From positions 28,982,764 through 29,046,763 of the forward strand of contig NC_090129.1 in NCBI RefSeq assembly GCF_040581485.1: a DNA stretch of 64,000 bases. Direction: 5' to 3'. The notes under the pieces were generated by a model that saw nothing but the letters and a program-made list of their open reading frames with translations, was not told the DNA's origin and did not search any database. This DNA comes from Linepithema humile (taxonomy: Eukaryota; Arthropoda; Insecta; Hymenoptera; Formicidae). Of this stretch, positions 11,043 to 24,300 are shown in pieces (the first letter of the stretch is position 1; each line of letters begins with the position of its first letter). The position numbers and the translations under genes were made by a program.

Positions 11043-12128
11043 TTACAAATGGGACTGTTCCGTAGCATTTTCACTGTGAAAACGCATATTAAGGTAATTC
11101 GCGTTGTTAGTTTCCCGCTTAAAACCTATATTCTCATAGAATGGCACTAGACGATCTACACAATCCAAGGATAATTTATAACAGTGAAAAGAGCGTGCTA
11201 ATTGCACTACAATTGTCACCACTAATTTTCCCAGTGATTTACCTCTGTAATTGTTGTTGACCACTACATCTTCCAAGCGGCCCCGCTGTAAAAAAAATTT
11301 ATACGTATATGACATATACATTATATATTATTCCTGTGTTTTCAAAAGGACGTATAAGAAGTTACATACCACACTGCAGTTGTGAATAAACTTCTGCTCT
11401 ACAACTAATGTTGCACAGGCAATTATTTTTCCAGAATTGATATCCTCAATAACAACAACATAATAACCACCAGCTGTCTTCATGCTGTAAAATCTATCTA
11501 AAATGAGATCAAAGCAATCATAGAGATGTTATTCTTGTAATTTGATAGAAAGTAAATTTACTTTGATGAATTTAATTATAAAAAAAACTTACTTAAGAAT
11601 TGTTCTTTAGTAACATTTCCAACATCTGTCAATTGAGTCAAAAGAACTATAAAACCTATTAAATATAAATAATTAAATTACTTAACGCTTTCAAAAAAAT
11701 TTCTTTTATTTGTTAAATTTTATAATATCTACAATATCTACCTTTTTCATAATCTGTACTTCTCAGCGGTCTGATGAGTAATCCGGCGACGTGTGATATC
11801 GGTAATCTATCCAATATAGCGGGATTAAAGAGATTAATTTCATCTTCTGGAGCAGTTTTTTCCTGTGCAAAATAAAATTTAAAAAAAATTTTAATAACAT
11901 ATATTTTATTGAAATACGCATAAATAGTATAGAGCAGGATGATCTTCTCTTATCAGCTTCTTGTGCAGCAATAATACAATTATTTCTTTTTTAATTATAT
12001 ATTTTTTAATTATCATAGAATAAAGATAAAACGTCAAAGATTCTAAATTAGGTGTCCGATTGTATTTTTATAAAATTGCAACATAGAAAAATGTTAACGT
12101 ATGGACGTTATACCTGTGTTCTATTCAT
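11043..12128 (-). CDS. GNPNAT1: Glucosamine 6-phosphate N-acetyltransferase
   Basis: Five minus-strand exons, in order 12128-12114, 11862-11742, 11655-11593, 11497-11370 and 11285-11043, give 189 residues (human 184). The enzyme acetylates GlcN-6-P with acetyl-CoA in the hexosamine pathway, feeding UDP-GlcNAc for chitin and glycans. This GNAT-fold protein shows PISHVAGLLIRPLRSTDYEKG at the start of the domain, GGYYVVVIED (about 78-87), KFIHNC then RGRLEDVVV (110-118), and the acetyl-CoA-binding RGKSLGKL loop (123-130). The C-terminal VPFYENIGFK corresponds to the conserved FYxxxGF segment. The first coding exon is only 15 bp (MNRTQ), supported by its donor and an in-phase junction with EKTAPEDEINLF. 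Confidence 0.94.
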
Positions 12129-12442
12129 GTTTATTGCACACTTGTTTGCGGCTCACATCCACTTGTCAACTGTTGTCAACTTCTCCTCATGTAGAAATCC
12201 TGCTGTCACCTGACGTAACCTGTTTACGATGTACCGAAATGTTCGCAGCGCATACAGCGCAACTAATCGGACTGGACTTGAATCTGCTCAGGAATTTTTG
12301 TCCAAATGTAATTTTGTGTTGCCGCTCTTTTTCAGTGCGGCCAACTTAGGAAAAAAAATCAGATTTGTTTGAAGACTTTTGTATAGAAATCTTTTTGTGT
12401 TGCCTCTCTTGTATAACTGGCCTGGGGGAAAATCGGTTCTTA

Positions 12443-12808
12443 ATGCCCGAACTACACCGAAGGATGATCCTGCTTGTGGCTCATCCGAGCGAGTAATCTT
12501 GACGACCGAAAATAATACTGAAGTTGGTTTTCAATCGTACCAACCCAAAAAGCAAATCACTTATCAGAATATTTGCATATAAAAAGCAAAGATATTTCTA
12601 TAAAATTAATCTTCTGTTGAACAGAATAACAATTCGGGTTACCTTAGATCGGATGAAAGTTTGTTTTATAGGTTAGGTACTGAAATTATTACCGGTTTTA
12701 AAGTCAACGGTACCAATATAACAACACTAAAATTGTACTTAGTGTAGACGGGCGAAAGTGGTCGGATGAGCCACAAAGCAGGATCATCCTTCGGTGTAGA
12801 TAGGGCAT
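12443..12808. repeat. Inverted-repeat element, about 45-bp arms
   Basis: The left arm 12443-12488 and right arm 12762-12808 are inverted copies sharing CACCGAAGGATGATCCTGCT and GTGGCTCATCCGA, with a one-base indel and a few mismatches at the outer end. About 270 bp of unrelated DNA lies between, without a coding frame. Outer ends read ATGCCC and GGGCAT. It looks like a non-autonomous DNA transposon; no convincing target duplication was seen. Confidence 0.7.
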
Positions 12809-13435
12809 AACGGAAAGACTCGCTCCAGAATGTTCTATAGCTCAAAGCGTTGAAATAACGAGCGTCTCGATAACACGAACATTTCTATGTATACGTTTGT
12901 CCCACATTGCGTAAGATTATGAAATCTCTAATTGTATGTAATACATTGCGCCGATACATGTCATTATATCAAGGTAGGTCATATTGTTCAAACGCTCGTA
13001 AAAGAGCAATTCGCGATGCAGTACTGCGTAAAAACCGATGTCCATTCAGTGGCTCGCTCTGTCGAACCCTCCGCCATCAGCAAGGTCGTTCGAATAATCT
13101 AATAAGTGTTCAATTTTAATCACATCAATCTTCAGCTTTGGATTTATTTCTTCGTGTAATCAATGGCTTTTATATATTTTCGACAAGCTTGCAAACTCAC
13201 CTGCAAGCTTTTCTTGTCTTCGAAAAGCTGCGACATCACAAAGATGCATATGTCCTATTACGTAATATTATACAAAATGCAGTTGAAAAAAATGGACGCT
13301 TAGTTATTTTGTGAATATTGTATTTATGAAATTAGCAATTGCTTTTAATGGTTTTTAATAACTTTGTGTAAAATAAAATTGAAAAAAAAATTGTCGCACA
13401 GTTATTCCGTGAAATTTTTAATCTCAAATCAAGAA

Positions 13436-13459
13436 CTCTCTCTCTTTCTCTCTCTTTCT

Positions 13460-13492
<33 letters not shown>
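13436..13492. repeat. (CT)n microsatellite
   Basis: Interrupted CT/TTTCTC tract of about 57 bp on the plus strand, 485 bp upstream of the RPB8 start codon. Confidence 0.9.
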
Positions 13493-13497
<5 letters not shown>

Positions 13498-13976
13498 AAT
13501 ATTTTTTAATACCTTTTTACAAAATTAAATTTAAACAATAAAAATAAAATTGATGGTTATTTTAAATTAAATAAGTTGCTGTCATTTTTTTCTAATAGAT
13601 GTTTCTATTTTCGTAATAACTGATGTCATTAATTATATTTAGTCACGGCAGACTGTTTTTTATAAGAATGAGTAATGCAAACAGAGAGAGATGAATGATT
13701 TGTAAGAATATTACACATACAAAGAGACAAATATGAATTGCAATTCTGCAGATTTGAAGATTTTTATAAAAAAATGACAGAGCAAAAAATTTTTGGGAAA
13801 TATAGTATATTATTTCAAAAATTTAAAATAAGTTCTGAAAATAATTAATGATTTAAATAAATTATCGATTTCAGGGCCAAAATAACAAGCTCTAGGACTT
13901 GCAAAAGCATATTACGCGCCTGGCAACAGTTTCGTCTATCCGCCATCAGAGTGCGGTGCAATCGTGCAGTAGCAAA

Positions 13977-15251
13977 ATGGCGGGTGTGTTGTTCGAGGAT
14001 ATTTTTAATGTAAAAGACATCGATCCGGAAGGCAAAAAATTCGACAGGGGTGAGTCCATATCAAATTTTACATTTTAACGCGTTCAAGTATCGCTCTGTC
14101 GTGACAACGCGTGGACTTTATTTTCACTATCAAAGTAACAACGCTTCGACCTTCGACCTTGGTGATAGCACCGGCACGAACAAGCACATGGTGTGACAGC
14201 TGAGCGCTCTCGATTTCGTGATGAGATGAGTCTTGTACTTGCTTCCACCCGTTGTTACGATCGATGCAATAGCCAGGACATTCGGCGAATAAATGCGGTT
14301 TTGCACTACACCGATCGCATTTATCAGTCCATACGATTGTGCCGGTATTAGTCGAGCAGGAAACAATAGGCATCGAATTAAGCGGCCAGTCGTGATTTTA
14401 TATGTCAATTCGCAAGTAAAAAATTACAATCCCAAATTTTGCTCTCGATTTTATGCGTAAACGTGTAAAATAATGTATATCATTATATGCCACATAAACC
14501 TAACCTAATCTTGATTGTTTCTTAACCTCAGATTAAAATTTATAATTCTATTGTCGATATTGCGAACTTTATCTCATAAGTCTTAAGTGGAAGAAAAATG
14601 GTAAAAAGGTAAAAGGAACAAAAGAAATTAGTCCTTTTTTTTCATTTTGTACATCTTGTATATCTTTTAAGCTTTTAGTGCAAAGAAAAATAAGTTTTGT
14701 TTTTTTTTTGCCTTGTGTCATTTTCCTTCCGAATAAATGATATATTGTTGTCACATTTGAGACAATTTCTTATATTTATTAAAAATTGAGGAATTAAACT
14801 CATCGAGATCGTATGAATTTCGAATATTAATCCAGTGAAAAACATATATTGAATTGAAAAGCGATTGAACAAATTGCGCGCTCTACGTGTCCTAGATAAA
14901 ATAATTTGGAGCTCGCACTCTCCATTCTTTCGGGGAAGCATTTTTAGATTCGTGTGTGCGTACGACAGGTGTCGATATCTCCGCGCACTCATCTCGTATG
15001 ACCTCGCGGCTTCGGTGCCGCCCGCGGCCTTTTCCGCTCTGCGTTTTTGCGCGTCCATGGACCACAAGGGAGCGGAATTTGCGAGGCGGCGTAGATCGGA
15101 GTAGACGACCATGACCGAATTCTCCGTCGGAATACATCGAATCTTTGCTGTGTATCGCGCCCCTTCACAATGTGAAACCGTGGATCGCTATCTCCAATTT
15201 AGATAACTTAGATTATCAGGTTTGTTTGCGCGCAGTCTGGATGCCTCGTCC

Positions 15252-15308
<57 letters not shown>

Positions 15309-18300
15309 CTCTATTTTTTTGTCCTCATCATCTTTCATCCCGCGTTCGATAAAACGCGTTATCACGTAGGGCATATCGACCAGCGAGAGCGCGCTCCTCT
15401 CCGCGCGCGATTGTGGATTCCAAGTCGATAATTGGGTAGTGCCCATGTCGCTGACTGACGAGCGAACGTCGCAAAACGAGAATGCCGAGAATGAGGGGTT
15501 AAGGGGGGAAGGAGGGAGAAGGGAGAGCGAGTGGTCTCTCCGTGCTGTTCTCTCTGTGTCTGTCCTCCGATAGAGAGGGATGGAACCGGGTGCTCGCGCG
15601 CTCGCGACCGGTCGATGCAGCAAGGATGCCCGCAGCCGCAACAGCAGCGCCGAGCAACACGGCATTCGCGTAATATGACGCGACTGCGTTGCTGGATTGG
15701 GGGGGTTTAGGGAGGGAAGGTACAAGGGGAAAGAAAGAGGGAGAGGGAGAGAGAGAGAGAGGGTGAGTGAGAGAGAGAGCCGGCGCGGGGAGCTGTAGAG
15801 CAGCCGGGACGCGTGAGGCGCGCTGGTGGGGATTGACACGGTCAAGGTCAGCCTCGGTTCTAAGGTCGCGGGAGGGATGTCATCTCAGAAGGGAGTGCCT
15901 GGATATGCTCCGTCTCTTTTTCTCTCGCTCCCTCGTTCCCTTCACCCCGATCTTCCTTTCTCTCCACCGAGGTTTGCACGCGCGTTCTCGGCCTCGCTTT
16001 CGGACCGTGCGCGCGAATCGTAAAGCGAGGACGAGCGCTCTCCGTCTTCTCTTCTCTCATCTGCTTCGCCGCACGTTTCTCCTTTTCTCTCTTTTTTTTT
16101 TTTTTTTTGCGCCCGTCTGTGCGTTTAGCTTGAACTCGTCCGCCGACTGATGGAAGAGCCGGGGCTCTTTATTTCTTCATCTCGAACGAACTCTCTTACC
16201 TTCGCACGGGGCGCGTTTCGCGGCCGACGCGAGGACACGCGCGAGAATCGCGGGAGCGTGCACTCTTCGCGGCCGAAAACAGTACATTCTTACATGTGAA
16301 TTAAGCGAGTGAAATAAATAAAGCGACTTGGAAGGTCATTTCACAACGGCTCGACAAGTATTGTTTCAAGATTATTGTAGATAGAAAAATATCAGTTTTA
16401 TGTAGTTTTGATCATTATTGTTAATCGTCGGACTCTTATTTCAAGCGGCTCGACTACAAATAGTACTTGAAATATTTGGAATTTATAATTGGCGAGGAAC
16501 AAAGAATCATCTCATTGTCCTTTGGCTCATTGTCCTTTGGCTGCAACAAGTTTGAATAAGTCTAACACTGAAAGGAGGCAGGTTAACATGCTGGTATTTA
16601 AATTGGTTTTTAAATTTCGAGTTCGGAGGAGGAGTCCACGTGGACCTGAAGGCGTAATCCAGTTCCGCTGGACGCCTATCCTTTTCCGCTCGAATTCTGT
16701 CCCGAAGCGATCGTTAGAGCGAACGGTCGTTCAGAGAAATTCCCGCATACATTTCTACCGCTTGGACTTAATCCCATGGTTGGTGTATGCACGAACGACG
16801 GCAATCAATCATCTCGTCGCGAATATCTTACAGAAGTCGGCCGAGCGATCGGATAGTCATTAAAGCTAAGCACGATTAAAAGTCACCCGGTATGACTGTA
16901 GACTATTTTGAAATTGTGGAGTCCAAGCAGTCCGGTTGCATGTTAAAGTAACACGTTCGAATTTTCTCACTAAGTGATAATAAATTTAATAAAGCTCAAA
17001 CAATTTTAAAATTTACACGGAGAAAATGTCATATTAAAAATTATTATGTACGGCAGTAACCGCGGACTGAAAATTTTTACTATGTTTCACATGTGAAAAA
17101 CATAATAACAATTTTTATAATTTCTTTATGGTCCGCGGCTACTACCGTACATAGTAATTTTTTATATAAAGTTTTTTCCACGTATAAAAAGAAAGAAAAA
17201 ACGGTAACAAGGATTCAAGATCAAATTAAAGTGAAATTGATAAATGTTATAACGCATAAAATTGTCGATTTTTTTACGATGGGTAAATGTTAATTTAATT
17301 TTGTGTTAATATTGTAATTTATTTTTGAGGATGGTCGAACGATCAACTGAAATATTTGTATTTTCAACATATTGTAATTATATGAAAGATTTGACTCACA
17401 TCTTATCAAAGTTCTTGAACGTTTTCTTCTTCTTTTAATTTCTGACTAGTTTGCAAAATTTTTATTACAGAGCATGCTGCATCGTATACATAATTTAGCA
17501 TGACAATGTAGATGTTTTTTTATTAAATTCTATACTAAAGAAATCTGTCACAAAAAATCAGCTATATGTTTTGTATAAGATGTCACATATAAGAAAAAAA
17601 CAATTTCATTTATAATATATATATAGCGTTACAGCTAGAACGAACGTGTTAATTAAATTACAATTTTATTAATAACAAAAACTATAACTCATATTATAAA
17701 CTGTAACGTCTTTAACATGGACTGATTGACACTAACAATAATAAGTCGTCTTTTGTTTTACGATGTTATCGAGGCAATTGGAATAATTTGCTCAGGAAAA
17801 TCAAATCGCCGGCAGGCGATAATAATTTCCTCGTTCTCTCCAAGAAACGTATGTTCTCGGCATATGGTACTCGATGTTATTTTTAGATCGTGAAATTCGT
17901 CACGTGCACGTACAACGCAATGCGCAATCGAATTCTACGAACGACATAAAAATCATCATCATTTTGAAGACTTAAAATTTTTCGAACATATTTATAAAAT
18001 TACAAAATTTTGTTTCTAAATTTGTCTCGAAATTAGTATATATAATAATATCTTATTTAATATTTTTTTATTTTTGATTGCATTTATATCACGTTAAAGT
18101 TTCATATGCACTTCACTGTTAAAGTTATAAAATAATGAACAGATGTGTTTAAAAAGAGGTGCCTGAGGTGTTTGACTGTTATATATTTTATCTCACTTCC
18201 GCACGTAACACGTTTGCATTTGCCGGCGGTGCAATTGCGTAATGATACCTAGAGTTTGCCATATTGGCGCAAAAATAGCGCGCAAATATTAACTTCTCCG

Positions 18301-21300
18301 GATATGTCGGCTGTTGAAATGTGCAGTCATTAAGCTCGCGTTATTTCGATACAGCACTATTAAAAAACGTAGTACGAAGTGCGCTAATGAAAAAAAGATC
18401 TGTAAACCGCTCAGAGATCAAATGCAAAGCAGGATAATTTTATGAAAAACAGAAAGAGTGAATAGGTTTTTTTTTTTGTGTGAATATATTATATTAGATA
18501 ACAAAAAAAATTAATATACATAGCAATTGATTGTCGATATATCTTCTTCTCCGTGATTGCAGTAGCAAAAATTAATCTTCTACTAGAATTCGAAAGTTTC
18601 AGACAGTTTGAACGGTTCGAAATGTCGAAATTAAATTGTACAATTTCTGTCGAATTAAAAAAACAATTTTTACGTACACCCGCACACCCGCAAGAAAAGC
18701 GACACAAGCTAATTTTAACACAAGTTCAAGAATATCAAATTCTTCAGGAGAGAGAAAGGAAGGAATTGCGTTAATAATAACATTTCCTATTAATAAACCT
18801 AATTGGTTTTTATTTAAAATTCTGTCGCAAATTATAAATTGTCCGAAGCTTGATTTTACGAAAAATAATTTTACATGTCTATGTTTGGTTAAACAATAAT
18901 TTAAAAATTAATTATTCACGGCAGTTACTGAAAAAAATGATCTTGCAACTACAGCAAAAATTTTTTGGGTGCGAAAAATTAGCTAAAGTAGATAAATGAT
19001 TAGCAAATACTGTGATATCGAATATGTTTGGCACTTAATCAATCTAAATGACTGAGACAGAATTTATATCTGAACTATTTGTGAAATTTAGAAAGAAAGT
19101 TTTTCTGCCGCGCCCTATTTATGTGTAAAGCCAATAGTTGTTATAAAGTTTGACTGTGGTACACAAAAAGACTAGCGGCGAGAGACAAATGAACATACTC
19201 CCATAGCAAAAAAAGCCACAGTGACATTACAATAGACTTACAATAGAGTCACAAGGTTACAGAAAAATTGAGATGTTATTGTGACATTATCAGAAAGTTA
19301 CAGTGATATCATTAGTTACAGTCGTGGTGATATCATCATAATATGGCATCAAATGTTGCAGAAATATTACAACAGTCCAAAAACAGTATTTAGTCATTAG
19401 TTCGCACCCGGCATCGTTTGCTTGCCGTTATGTGACGCATTATGCGCTATCTATCTCGCGTATTTAAGTTTTAATCATGAGAATTATATCAAACTTGCAA
19501 AAGGCAGTTAATAATATTAAAGATGTAATAACTTTCTATCAGTTTAATATCTGAATCCAAACACGGAATTTAGATAGACTGATTGTTCAGAAATTAAGTA
19601 GATAAATATCTATTTCTTATTTTATATTTTTATTTTATTTTTCATATTACAATGATGTTATAGCGACATTATATCTGTGATAAAACAGACATTCATATGT
19701 CACCACGATTTCATTATGACATATTTAAGCGTCACAGAGAAATATCATTATGATATCACTGTGATTTGTTTTGCTATGGGGGTATGATCATCACATCTAA
19801 CATAATTTGTATAATGCGTCCGTTATAATCGGCAGCTATATTTCTCACAAGAAATATAGCTCGTTCTAGCTACAGTATCAAAACTCATTTACTCAATGCA
19901 ATTATTATTTTTTGGCAATGAGACCTAAATTTTCTAGAAGATATTGCTAGAATGTTGCTGTTATAAATTTTAGATGTGACAAACAATATTTTAGCAGATA
20001 CAAAAAATAGCGATACATTTTTGTTGTGACACCTAGAAATCTACCTACATCAGCAAAACATTTTTTTCAGTGGTATTAAACATAGCGAACTTACGCGGAA
20101 AGTATTTGAATTCAACCTTTGTCACTTTTTCTGATCGAAGGCCGATTTAGAACACAATCCGCATATAAAACAAAATTTCGAAAAATTTCGAGCTTGTGTC
20201 ACTTTTCTTGCGGGTGTGCGATACATAACTGCTTGGCTAAACACGATGTCGCAACGCAACACAATACGTCGAGCATAAAAGTCGTTAGGTTATAGAAAAT
20301 TTGTACGCAAGAAAATAGCTAGGAGTTATAGCCGCGGTTTAAGAAGAAAGGACTCGTAATTCGCGTACGTGCCCGCCGTTTATCTCGCGCTCCTTCTTCA
20401 TTTCACCCGGCTCGTTCTTTCCGTTCCCGGCTCCTTTTCTCCTTGTCCCGGTGGGCGACGTAAGTGGGTCATGGTGACGCGAAAAAGGGGACAAGGGAAC
20501 AGAGACTGTGTGCCGAAGACGAAACTCTGTTCCTCCGCGTTTGTTCGATGATTAGCTCAGTGTCGTTTATCAGATTAAACGGATATAATGCATCTCGTTG
20601 TTCCACCAATCCGTGTATGCATATCTCAAGTCCTTCTCTTATTTCTTATCTGCGTCTGTTGTACAATCGATGTGCGCACACGTTGTCTGGAAAAACATGG
20701 AAAGTGGATAGTGTTATTTCTTATGAAATATTTAGAATCAGTTGTTTCTCATTGCAAAGGTCAGGGTTTCTTTGTAATCTTTCAATTTCTAATATTTAAT
20801 ATTAATTTTCACGAGCTAAAATGTTTATTTAAATTTCAAGTTTCAAATTATCATCGAAATTAGCTTCAAAATGAGGTAAAGAAGTGAACAGCAAATAATT
20901 ATTTTCGTCCTGGATGTTTAATTTGCGAAAAGCTTTCCATGTGACTGAGAAATATTAATGCCTCGATGTTTCCGTTAATGAAATGTACAGTTTAAAGTTT
21001 TTTCATTAAAGGTCATCGAATTTAAATAAAGGTAAAAGCGTGGCTCATAAGCTTTATTAATGTCCAAGAAACGAGCAACTATCACGAGCTGTGTATCATC
21101 CAGTAGAGCTTATTGTCTTATTGATTAAAGACGCTTATGCGTTACGCTAGTGCTTTTATGTAATTTTGCGCGCACGATCGGCTTAATAAGATCGGACTCG
21201 AGTCGAATCGATGCCGTTATCGGAGTAACGGCATGAAACGAGGCGGTAACTATATGGAGATTGGCCGGACGTTTATTCACGATAAAATACACAACGCTTC

Positions 21301-24300
21301 GCGGCGGAGAATCGTGGGATCGTTATTATGCTAAGAGACTATGCTATTATTCCAAAATCCGAATAAATTACTCGTTACGTACTCAAACGAATTCCTATTG
21401 TCGGTGTATCGCCTGATATGAATACGGATGTGAAATTCTATTTATTTTATTAGCAGTATGCGTGGTCACCAAGCAGCTTTTTGACAGTGATTCATGTCGC
21501 TTCAATTTGAGCTTACTTCTCCTTTTTCTTCGTAAATTAAGTCTCAAAGGAAAACCAATTTAGAATATTATAGAAAAAAATAATACTCCTAAAGCTGTTT
21601 ACTTATTTTTAATTGGTAAGAAGTGATAAATAAGAAATTGTCTCGTAGAATTCTTGTAAATTGAAATATGTGTTTTATTTTATACAATGTATAAATAATT
21701 GATATTTACTAATATCATTATCTTACGGAAAATTATTATTTTTGTCATCGAAAAATTAACTTTTTAGTTCTATGTTAGCTAAATAAAAAATTAAAACTTT
21801 TGAAAAGATCCGTGAAAGAAATATTTTATTCGTGCAAAATTAACTTTTTAGAGAACAAACATGCATTCGCAGAAGAATTATTAGGATTTCTATAAAGCGT
21901 CTAGAATCTCAGTAACCCCATTGCTTCCCGACAAAGGGTAGATTTGCGACGGAATCTCCGCAGCATCATCACGGTCGCGCCGGGCGGCGGACGCGAACCA
22001 ATTTTTTCCACTGTAACCCGCCGCAGTAGCGGCGGCGGCGTGAGGTGAACGGTGGGTGCGTTCGAGAGTAGGTAAATGCGCGGGGTTACGATTGGCTGTG
22101 GAAGCACAGTTCGACCAATCGACGCACACGGTACGGCGCGAGCTTCGCGCGCGCGAAGCCGGTAACCGCGACTATGTCTCTTCATTGTCAGTGACGAGGT
22201 ACGCGCGCGAATCGCCGAGAAAATCTGACTCCACAGATTCATACGTGATGAAAAGACGATGTACACGTAACGGCGAGAGCATGCGTTGCGGTAATCGAAA
22301 AAGAAGAGGTGCGACGACACGCGGCTATTTTGCAACGCGAGCAAGAATGAAGCGGTCGGCGAGCGGGCGCAAGATAGCGAGACAGGGAGGTTAATTCGTG
22401 CAGCAATAGCGAGCGAACGAGAAAGAGAGAAGCAGCGGAGGCCGTTCGCGAATCGGTGAGTTGGACGGGGGAGGGAAAAGGCGGAGAAGGGAGGGAAGGG
22501 TATCCGGCTGCCTTCAGTTTGGCGTTCGGTGTTGCTAGGCGCGAGGGCCACTGTCAGTGCCAAGGCGGCAGCCGGCAACCTTCTCTCGACCGGCGAGGAT
22601 CCGAGTTTCAAGCTCTTCTTCTTTTTTTGCCTTTCAATCCGTCAAGTGTCGCGGCCTTCGCGCCTTTCTTTCTAACCTCATTCTTCTCGCTATTCCCATC
22701 TCTTTTTCTAATCTCGATGCATTTTCGAGAATGTTCCCCGGGCGCGCACGAACGAGCGAACGAGCGAGCGGCGCCTGGCCGCCGAATACGGCCGGCACGC
22801 TCCGTCCGGCTTGCCGCGATCGCGTTTGCGTACGTGTGTGCGTGCGAAAAAGGATCGGAGCACCGAGGGACACACACGCGGATCACGGCAGATGCCTTGC
22901 GACGGAGGATATACGACACGCATTTCGCCCATCAACTCGATCCGCTTGATGATTTTCGATTAACGCAACGCACCGTGAGCATTCCATTCGATTTTTTTTT
23001 AATTTATATCAGAATTGATTATTGCTTCAAAATGATATCGATTCTTTGTTCCACATGTATCCAGTGTATTTTGTATAATTTTGACTTCAATTTCTGACGA
23101 TCAATATCGTGATGCAATTCATTGCATGTTTTTGCATATTAATTAAATGTATAATAATATGCTCTTTTATAGATCAGTTGTTAATTGTTTCATGTACCGG
23201 CATTTTTTTCTGAAAATAATAAATTTTATTCCTTAATTTGAAAGAAAAATAAAAATATAAATATTGGATGTAAAGTATTTTTAAAAAAAACGGTGTAAAA
23301 AATTTATTTTGTGTGTGATAAGGTTATAGCTGGTAATAAGATTGTAATGCATAATGAAAGACGAATATTTTACATTAATTTTATGAATATTCTCATTTGT
23401 CATAAGTCGGACGTTAAGGATGTAAAAATAGTAAAAAAGGCGAGGAAGTATTCTCATTAACAATGGCACGATGAAATATGGAACGTGTCAAGTTATGATG
23501 GATTTAGTAATACATTGTGTGTGGCCGTCGCAGTCGACACACTATACAAAGACCTTCGGGCCTAAAATGCCTTACTTTCGCACAACTTTTGCTTTAAATA
23601 GTGCCAAATATTTGACAGGATCAGTAAAAAGTTAATTGAAAGAGGCACTTGAAATAGATCCATGCAAATAGTTCAATAGACTACTCATAACTTTTCAATA
23701 GACTACTCATAAAGCATACTTAATTTTTGTAATATTATTTTGATAGCCCGGCAGAGTTCGAATGTCTTATTCTTTTGAATCATAAATACGCCGAATAAAA
23801 GTGCTACGCAGTTAGATGAATAGAAGATCATGATACGCAGATTGAATATGGTCTTAAAAAGTCGTCCGTGAATCAAATCGTATATTAACGAAAAATAAAT
23901 CAAGTATGTTTTTATTTTCATTTGAACAAATTGGAGCAAAATCCAATATCTTGACTTGAAAATAAAAATGCCAATATTTTATATTTAATATTCGTAATTA
24001 TTTTCATTTCTCTTTCAAAAATCAAGGAATCAAATTTATTATGTATTTATTTTGAGAATTTTATTTTATTATATTTTTAAATGATAAACTTTTTGTAATA
24101 GATAATTGGAATATGCGCGATTATAATTCTGCAGAAGTGCGGCACAATCATGCTTTCCTTGAAATTTGAGAATTATGAAACTGATATGGACGTTATCGTT
24201 AAAACGTCATTAGGTTGTTTTGTTGTATGACGGTCTGCCTTCGCAGTCGAATGAATGTTTTCTTCCTTATTTGCGTTTCTCTGAGTCACACACGCACGCG

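Larger units (their letters stand above)
12129..13976. other. Intergenic region between GNPNAT1 and RPB8 (divergent)
   Basis: No gene recognised. It holds the two divergent promoters, the inverted-repeat element at 12443-12808, a consensus-like heat-shock half-site pair (AGAATGTTCT near 12826) and a CT microsatellite at 13436-13492. Just upstream of RPB8 there is a balanced-composition segment (13890-13976) likely to be its 5' UTR and core promoter. An open frame at 12907-13119 resembles nothing I know. Confidence 0.5.
14870..16300. other. CpG-dense island 1 in RPB8 intron 1
   Basis: A GC- and CpG-rich block in AT-rich DNA, with long pyrimidine and purine tracts (15251-15305 CT, 15735-15779 GA, T17 at 16092-16108). 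Open frames up to about 200 codons on both strands are Ser/Arg/Leu low-complexity and not credible proteins. Possible promoter or regulatory block. Confidence 0.45.
18681..20220. mobile_element. Transposon family A, copy 1, split by nested insertions
   Basis: The ends 18681-18710 and 20191-20220 are inverted repeats matching at 29 of 30 bases (CGCACACCCGCAAGAAAAG...). Only 18681-18927 and 20071-20220 (about 397 bp) belong to family A: these two parts align end to end with the reverse complement of the uninterrupted copy at 35769-36171. The 1,143 bp between them are a second element. No transposase frame is present. Flanks show no clear target duplication, although TACA occurs just outside both ends. 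Confidence 0.85.

Noticed and set aside
15216..15845. 209-codon minus-strand frame
   Set aside because: Much of it is the translation of CT/GA microsatellites (alternating Arg-Glu and Ser-Leu).
21901..22611. 236-codon minus-strand frame
   Set aside because: It overlaps several other long frames in a CpG-dense island and has no recognisable domain or compatible splice structure.
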